Below, in pieces: positions 13,811-17,613 of a stretch of DNA of 17,613 nt (position 1 is its first letter; each line of letters begins with the position of its first letter). The translations under genes were made by a program, and so were the position numbers. The notes below the pieces were generated by a model. The model was not told where the DNA came from. It did not search any database and worked only from the letters and a program-made list of their open reading frames with translations. This DNA comes from Coriobacteriales bacterium (lineage in GTDB: Bacteria; Actinomycetota; Coriobacteriia; Coriobacteriales; UBA8131): contig JAISMZ010000077.1 of assembly GCA_031276475.1 (NCBI GenBank), forward strand, positions 1 to 17,613, written 5' to 3'.

Positions 13811-15586
13811 ATGACTGCAACTTCCTCCTCCACAACAGATGATGCTGCCCCCGTCCCTGCCATCGCCGGCGCCGAGCAGAGCAAGGAGCTCAGGCGCCTG
13901 CAACGCCAGCTGCTCAAGCTGGAACGCGATTACAACGCCCTGGTGCTAAAAAACGAGCAGGCCGAGCGGATGCGCAAAGTCTCTGCCGCAGCTCAGGAGA
14001 GGACCGATTTTTATAATCGATTGCTGCTGAGAAGCACTCCAGTGAGCATTTTCATGCTGGATCGGGAACTGAACCTGATTCTCGCCAGCGATTTTGCCGT
14101 TCGGCGCCTGGGCTATGATGACCTGCAGCAGCTGGTTGGTCTGCATTTTCCCCAGTGCTGCAACACTGTTTTTCCCGAGCATTTCATCTGCGATCTGAGC
14201 GATGAACTGCGCCAGACCCTGTCGAGCGGCGAAGCGCGCGATTTTATTGCCGAGGCCACGCGGCTGGACGGCAGCGACTTTGTCTACCACATTGCCATGC
14301 GCTCGGTAAGGGATTCTGCTGGTGACTGCAAGGGCGTTATCGCGGTTTCCAGCGACATTACTGAGTTGGTGCAGGCCCGCAACGCCGCCGAGAGCGCCAG
14401 CCGGGCAAAAAGCGAGTTTCTCTCCACTATCAGCCACGAGATGCGTACTCCACTAAACGCCATTATCGGCATGAGCACCGTTGGCTTGACCAGCGATGAC
14501 CCGCAGCGAAAGCAGCACAGCCTGCAGCGCATTGTCGAGGCCTCGCGGCGCCTGCTCAGCGTAGTCTCTGACGTCTTGGATATGTCGCAGATCGAGTCCG
14601 GCCGTCTGACGCTGACAGAGGAGGACTTTTGCCTGCGTGAGTGCCTTGAGCAGGTAAGGACAGATATCGCCACGGCCGCCTCCGAGAAGCGACAGCAGCT
14701 TACGCTCTGGATAAGCCCCCAGGTGCCCGAGCGTCTGTACGGCGACGCGACAAGACTCGGGCAGGTACTCGCTCATCTTGTCTCCAATGCCGTGAAGTTC
14801 ACACCGGAAGGTGGCCGAGTGAGCATTGCGGTAGATCGGGCAGGTCGTGAGGAGGGCGTTGCCGCGCGCTCCCTTGTCACCCCCGCCCAAGCTGACGCCC
14901 CTGAAGCCGCTGCGACACTGCTGCTGGAGTTCACGGTTGCCGACACGGGCATCGGCATCGCCGATGAGCAGCGCGAACTGCTCTTTCAGCCCTTTGCACA
15001 GCTCGATTCCTCAACCACCCGCCGCTATGGCGGCACCGGATTGGGGCTGGCTTTGGCGCGGCGGATAGTCGAGTTAATGGGCGGCAGCATCACGGTTCAC
15101 TCCGTTGTCGGTCAGGGCTCGACCTTTAGTTTTACCGCCCGTTTGGGTCTGGTGCCAGATGCTTGCGACGACTCAGCCAGCGCCGCCGCGCTTCCCGACT
15201 ACAGCGCCTACACGGTGCTTCTGGCCAAGGACAACGAGATCAACCGCGAGGTGATCATCGCCTTGCTGGAGCCGACCGGCCTGAAGTTTGACTGGGCCAG
15301 TGACGGCGTTCAGGCTGTGGAGGCCTTCCTGCGCGACCCCACACGCTACGACCTGATTCTGATGGATATGCAGATGCCGGAGCTGGATGGTCTGGAGGCA
15401 ACCCGGCAGATTCGCACCAGTGGCCGCCCCGGCGCCGACAGTCTGCCAATAATCGCCCTGACCGCCAATGTCTTTCAGGAGGATATCGAGAGATGCCTGG
15501 AAAGCGGCATGAACGATCACGTGGGCAAGCCGGTGGACTTCAATCTGATCTGCCAGAAGCTGGATCGCTATCTTTTGGCTCAGTGA
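13811..15586 (+). CDS. Cytoplasmic PAS hybrid histidine kinase
   Basis: 591 residues with no membrane helix. A coiled coil covers about residues 22-66 and a PAS domain about 68-185 (SIFMLDRELNLILASDFAVRRLGYDDLQQLVG...SSDITEL). HisKA has acceptor H209 (STISHEMRTPLNAIIG). The HATPase domain shows SNAVKFTPEGG, DTGIGI and GTGLGLALA, with a short Ala-rich insert before DTGIGI. The C-terminal receiver has acceptor D519 (ILMDMQMPELDG) and GKPVD lysine. The receiver motif usually read as VEDN is AKDN: K473 replaces the first acidic residue while D474 is kept. The gene follows the FIST gene by 15 nt, and no Shine-Dalgarno precedes the ATG, so translation may be coupled. Domain order recalls NahK, the kinase controlled by the FIST protein NosP. 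The output is unknown: no DNA-binding or cyclase domain is attached. Confidence 0.92.
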   Translation: MTATSSSTTDDAAPVPAIAGAEQSKELRRLQRQLLKLERDYNALVLKNEQAERMRKVSAAAQERTDFYNRLLLRSTPVSIFMLDRELNLILASDFAVRRLGYDDLQQLVGLHFPQCCNTVFPEHFICDLSDELRQTLSSGEARDFIAEATRLDGSDFVYHIAMRSVRDSAGDCKGVIAVSSDITELVQARNAAESASRAKSEFLSTISHEMRTPLNAIIGMSTVGLTSDDPQRKQHSLQRIVEASRRLLSVVSDVLDMSQIESGRLTLTEEDFCLRECLEQVRTDIATAASEKRQQLTLWISPQVPERLYGDATRLGQVLAHLVSNAVKFTPEGGRVSIAVDRAGREEGVAARSLVTPAQADAPEAAATLLLEFTVADTGIGIADEQRELLFQPFAQLDSSTTRRYGGTGLGLALARRIVELMGGSITVHSVVGQGSTFSFTARLGLVPDACDDSASAAALPDYSAYTVLLAKDNEINREVIIALLEPTGLKFDWASDGVQAVEAFLRDPTRYDLILMDMQMPELDGLEATRQIRTSGRPGADSLPIIALTANVFQEDIERCLESGMNDHVGKPVDFNLICQKLDRYLLAQ

Positions 15587-15675
15587 TCGCAAGCGAGACG
15601 TTTCCGTCCCACTTTCTACCCCCGTCTGAACGGAAACAACGAGACGGCCGGGCGGTCAGGCTCGTGTAACGCTCC
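15587..15675 (+). other. Intergenic spacer between kinase and ribosomal gene promoter
   Basis: GTTTCCGT (15600-15607) and ACGGAAAC (15630-15637) form an 8-bp inverted repeat with a 22-nt loop, without a T-run. It may help end the signalling transcript but is not a standard terminator. Nothing else recognised. Confidence 0.3.
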
Positions 15676-15704
15676 GTGACAAAGCTGGCCTCCCATGCTA
15701 CAAT
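15676..15704 (+). promoter_or_regulatory. Promoter of the rpmF-plsX-rnc cluster
   Basis: The -35 GTGACA (15676-15681), a 17-bp spacer and the -10 TACAAT (15699-15704) give one of the best promoter matches in the window. The transcript start is inferred near 15711, leaving a ~35-nt leader with GAAGGAG before rpmF. Confidence 0.75.
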
Positions 15705-15746
15705 AGGTCTTTATGCATAAAGCACCGATAGAAGGAGCGTTTTAAG

Positions 15747-15926
15747 ATGGCAGTACCCAAGCGAAAGACCGGCCGCGCGCGCACCCACTCCCGCCGCAGC
15801 GCAAACGATGTGACGCCCGTGGCCGCCCGGTCACTCTGTCCGCAATGTGGCGCCACCAAATTGCCCCATTATGTCTGCGGTAACTGCGGCTATTACAAGG
15901 GTCGTGAGGTTTTGGTCACCGAGTAG
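15747..15926 (+). CDS. rpmF: 50S ribosomal protein L32
   Basis: A 59-residue basic protein of the large ribosomal subunit. It begins with the family's MAVPKRKTGRARTHSRR, here directly after the initiator ATG, and carries a zinc-ribbon pair CPQC and CGNC (residues 31-34 and 45-48), so it is the zinc-binding (C+) form of L32. The length is normal. GAAGGAG lies about 10 nt before the start. It is the first gene after a strong promoter and is followed after 2 nt by plsX, a long-conserved linkage of ribosome and lipid genes. The DUF177 (YceD) gene that often precedes rpmF is absent here; signalling genes occupy that place. Confidence 0.97.
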   Translation: MAVPKRKTGRARTHSRRSANDVTPVAARSLCPQCGATKLPHYVCGNCGYYKGREVLVTE

Positions 15927-15928
15927 CT

Positions 15929-17080
15929 GTGCCGGTGGACACGAAGAGCGATACGCACAAAACCGTCATCGCCGTCGACGTGCTCGGCGGCGATGCTGCG
16001 CCTGCCGTCGTGCTGGCCGGCGTTCAGCGTGTCCTTGCGCAAAGCGATGATACCTCGATGATCCTCGTCGGCCCGGCCGAGGTTGTTGAGCCTCTGGCTA
16101 CGGAGTACCCGCAGCGCCTGCGCGCCGTTGCCACCACCGAGTCCATCGGGATGGACGAGCATCCCGCCGAGGCGGTTAAGGCCAAGAAGGACTCCTCGAT
16201 AGTCGTTGGTTGCCGACTGGTCAGACAGGGCGAGGCCGCAGGCTTTTTCTCCGCCGGCTCTACCGGCGCCTGCATGGTGGCCGCCACGTTGATCATCGGG
16301 CGCGCCAAAGGTGTCAGCCGGCCTGCGGTAACCACCATCCTGCCCGCTCCCACAGGCCCGGCCGTACTCCTCGATTGCGGTGCCAATGCCGACGTCCGCC
16401 CAGAGATGCTCCTGCAGTTCGCCCAGATGGGCGCGATTTACGCGCGCGATCTGCTCGGCGTGGCCAAGCCGCGCGTCGGTCTGCTGAACATCGGCTCGGA
16501 GGCGAGCAAGGGGTCGGCTTTGGCTGTGGAGGCCCACGCCCTTCTCCACAGCTCTCTTCCCGGTTTTGCTGGCAACGTAGAGGGCACGCGGCTGTTTTCG
16601 GGCGACTATGACGTCATCGTCACCGATGGTTTTACCGGCAACGTTGTCCTGAAGACCGTTGAGGGTACCGCCAGCGTTTTGTTCAGGCAGATAAAGACGG
16701 TTTTTGGCGCGTCGCTTAAGACCCGACTGGCGGCTGCTCTGATCCAGGGCGATCTGCGTGCGTTAAAAGATGATTTTAATCCGGAGAAGGTCGGCGGTGC
16801 CCCGCTGTTGGGCTGCAAGGGTGCGGTGGTCATCGGCCATGGCTCTTCTGGTGTTGCCGGCATCGCCAACGGCATCGAGGCGACCGCCGCCCTCGTGCGG
16901 GCCAAAGTTGCGGAGAAGATCGCCGCCAGTCTGACGGTCGCCACAACTCCCGGCTCTACCGCAGCCGCTGCCGGACATAATGGGGACGATTCTTTTGTGT
17001 CCTTTAAGGACACAAAAGAATCGTCCCCATTATGTCCGGCGACCAAAGCCGTGTCCACAAAAGACGGAGGCGGCGCATGA
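15929..17080 (+). CDS. plsX: Phosphate acyltransferase PlsX
   Basis: Makes acyl-phosphate from acyl-ACP, the acyl donor for PlsY in phospholipid synthesis; a peripheral membrane enzyme. Conserved blocks include IAVDVLGGDAAP at the N-terminus, FFSAGSTGACMVAAT, LLDCGANADVRPEML, LLNIGSEASKGSAL, VTDGFTGNVVLKTVEG and IGHGSSGVAGI. The GTG start at 15929 lies 2 nt after the rpmF stop without a clear ribosome site, so coupling is likely; GTG 15935 is an alternative. The family core ends near residue 335. The last ~36 of 383 residues are encoded by, and follow, a perfect 71-bp palindrome (16970-17040) that was evidently inserted in frame (residues 348-371, GHNGDDSFVS...). The stop overlaps the rnc ATG (ATGA). 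No acpP lies between plsX and rnc. Confidence 0.95.
   Translation: MPVDTKSDTHKTVIAVDVLGGDAAPAVVLAGVQRVLAQSDDTSMILVGPAEVVEPLATEYPQRLRAVATTESIGMDEHPAEAVKAKKDSSIVVGCRLVRQGEAAGFFSAGSTGACMVAATLIIGRAKGVSRPAVTTILPAPTGPAVLLDCGANADVRPEMLLQFAQMGAIYARDLLGVAKPRVGLLNIGSEASKGSALAVEAHALLHSSLPGFAGNVEGTRLFSGDYDVIVTDGFTGNVVLKTVEGTASVLFRQIKTVFGASLKTRLAAALIQGDLRALKDDFNPEKVGGAPLLGCKGAVVIGHGSSGVAGIANGIEATAALVRAKVAEKIAASLTVATTPGSTAAAAGHNGDDSFVSFKDTKESSPLCPATKAVSTKDGGGA
16970..17040. repeat. Perfect 71-bp palindrome (REP-like) in the 3' end of plsX
   Basis: Arms 16970-17004 and 17006-17040 are exact complements around a single central T (17005): 35 bp with no mismatch. The internal pattern GGGGACG, ATTCTTT, TGTGTC is shared with the repeat at 32-100. 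As RNA it would fold into a ~32-bp stem with a tiny loop (about CTTTAAG reduced to a few unpaired bases). It stays in frame with plsX, and because of its phase both strands encode nearly the same peptide. It ends 36 nt before the rnc ATG. Confidence 0.95.
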
Positions 17081-17613
17081 CCGAGATCCTCAGCGACAAC
17101 CCGGTTGAGGCCATCATCGGCCACCATTTTGCCGATCCCGACCTGCTGACGCGGGCGCTGACCCACCCTTCGGCCATCGAGAGCTGCCAGGTCGAGCGCT
17201 CCTACGAGCGGCTGGAGTTTCTCGGCGACGCCATCCTCGGGGCGATCGTCTCGATGATGCTCTTCCAGCGCTTTCCAACGATGGACGAAGGCGGCATGAC
17301 TCGCGCCAAGATAGCGCTGGTCTCCGGACAGAACCTTTCAAACCTGGCTGAGCAGCTGGGGCTGGCTGAACACATCCATTTTGGCTCCTCCGAGCGCGGC
17401 ACCGGCAGGCGCGGGCTCGGCTCGGCCCTGGAGAACGTCTACGAGGCGCTGGTTGCGGCCCTGGCTTTGGACGGCGGCTCCCAGGCTGCCTGGGACTTTG
17501 TTGAGCGCACGCTGGCCCCGCAGATCGGTGAGCGGTCGGGGCGCGAGTCGGGCAATCCCAAGTCGCGGCTGCAAGAAAAACTCCAGATGCGGCGAATCAC
17601 CCCGACCTACGAG
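17077..17613 (+). CDS. rnc: Ribonuclease III (3' end beyond the window)
   Basis: Cleaves double-stranded RNA in rRNA maturation and mRNA turnover. 179 codons are visible: the endonuclease domain with signature ERLEFLGDAIL (E47, D51), then NPKSRLQEKLQ, the beginning of the dsRNA-binding domain, cut by the window edge. The segment LENVYEALVAALALDGG carries N120 where most family members have the metal-binding Asp (D114 of the E. coli enzyme), while the partner E123 is kept. The ATG overlaps the plsX stop (ATGA). No clean Shine-Dalgarno precedes it apart from GGAGG (17066-17070), which is well placed. A perfect RNA hairpin lies 36 nt upstream of the start. Confidence 0.95.
   Translation, partial: MTEILSDNPVEAIIGHHFADPDLLTRALTHPSAIESCQVERSYERLEFLGDAILGAIVSMMLFQRFPTMDEGGMTRAKIALVSGQNLSNLAEQLGLAEHIHFGSSERGTGRRGLGSALENVYEALVAALALDGGSQAAWDFVERTLAPQIGERSGRESGNPKSRLQEKLQMRRITPTYE

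Noticed and set aside
15600..15637. Rho-independent terminator after the second kinase
   Set aside because: Only an 8-bp stem, a 22-nt loop and no T-run.
16606..17166. 186-codon minus-strand ORF across the plsX palindrome
   Set aside because: The apparent similarity of its middle to the PlsX tail is only a consequence of the palindrome; the rest is a shadow.
1..17613. tRNA, rRNA or integrase/transposase genes
   Set aside because: None was recognised on either strand; the repeats present carry no enzyme gene.

Overview
The window is high-GC bacterial DNA, about 60% GC by eye. It fits an actinobacterial lineage, most plausibly Coriobacteriia. The basis is GC-rich codon use, a PyrR-attenuated pyr operon, an rpmF-plsX-rnc cluster, and hybrid kinase/receiver proteins resembling those of the Eggerthellaceae and relatives. 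That placement is inference: no rRNA or other decisive marker is present.

Layout. (1) Positions 1-123 hold a REP-like inverted repeat. (2) 124-623, minus strand: a small BrnT-like toxin gene followed by its putative antitoxin gene. They face the pyr operon across a palindrome that appears to supply back-to-back extended -10 promoters. (3) 661-5334, plus strand: a PyrR-type attenuator, then pyrR, pyrB, pyrC and carA, overlapping or nearly so; carB does not follow. The 5' end of pyrR is interrupted by a 158-160 bp imperfect palindrome that looks like a miniature mobile element. Removing exactly 158 bp restores the frame from a well-placed upstream ATG. As it stands, pyrR is probably translated from an ATG inside the element, overlapping the stop of a 56-codon upstream ORF. 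(4) 5470-7698: an MMPL/RND membrane protein. It converges on, and overlaps tail-to-tail by 199 bp with, an RlmD-type rRNA methyltransferase gene (7500-9023, minus strand). The overlap consists of a 33-bp tandem repeat. (5) 9074-9172: a nine-copy, 11-bp phased repeat array between rlmD and a signalling block. (6) 9302-15586, plus strand: hybrid histidine kinase with Hpt domain, stand-alone receiver, FIST sensor protein, and PAS hybrid histidine kinase. None has a DNA-binding or enzymatic output domain, so phosphate must be handed to partners elsewhere. (7) 15676 to the window end: a near-consensus promoter, rpmF, plsX and rnc (cut off by the window edge). A perfect 71-bp palindrome, related to the repeat at the left end, forms the 3' end of plsX and lies 36 nt upstream of the rnc start.

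How they work together. The pyr genes carry out the first steps of de novo UMP synthesis under PyrR feedback. rpmF, plsX and rnc couple ribosome assembly, phospholipid synthesis and RNA processing. The FIST-kinase pair resembles the NosP-NahK arrangement of Pseudomonas.

A recurring theme is invasion of conserved housekeeping genes by repeats. There are palindromic elements in pyrR and plsX, and Ala/Pro-rich low-complexity tracts in PyrR, PyrC, the MMPL protein, RlmD and the FIST protein.
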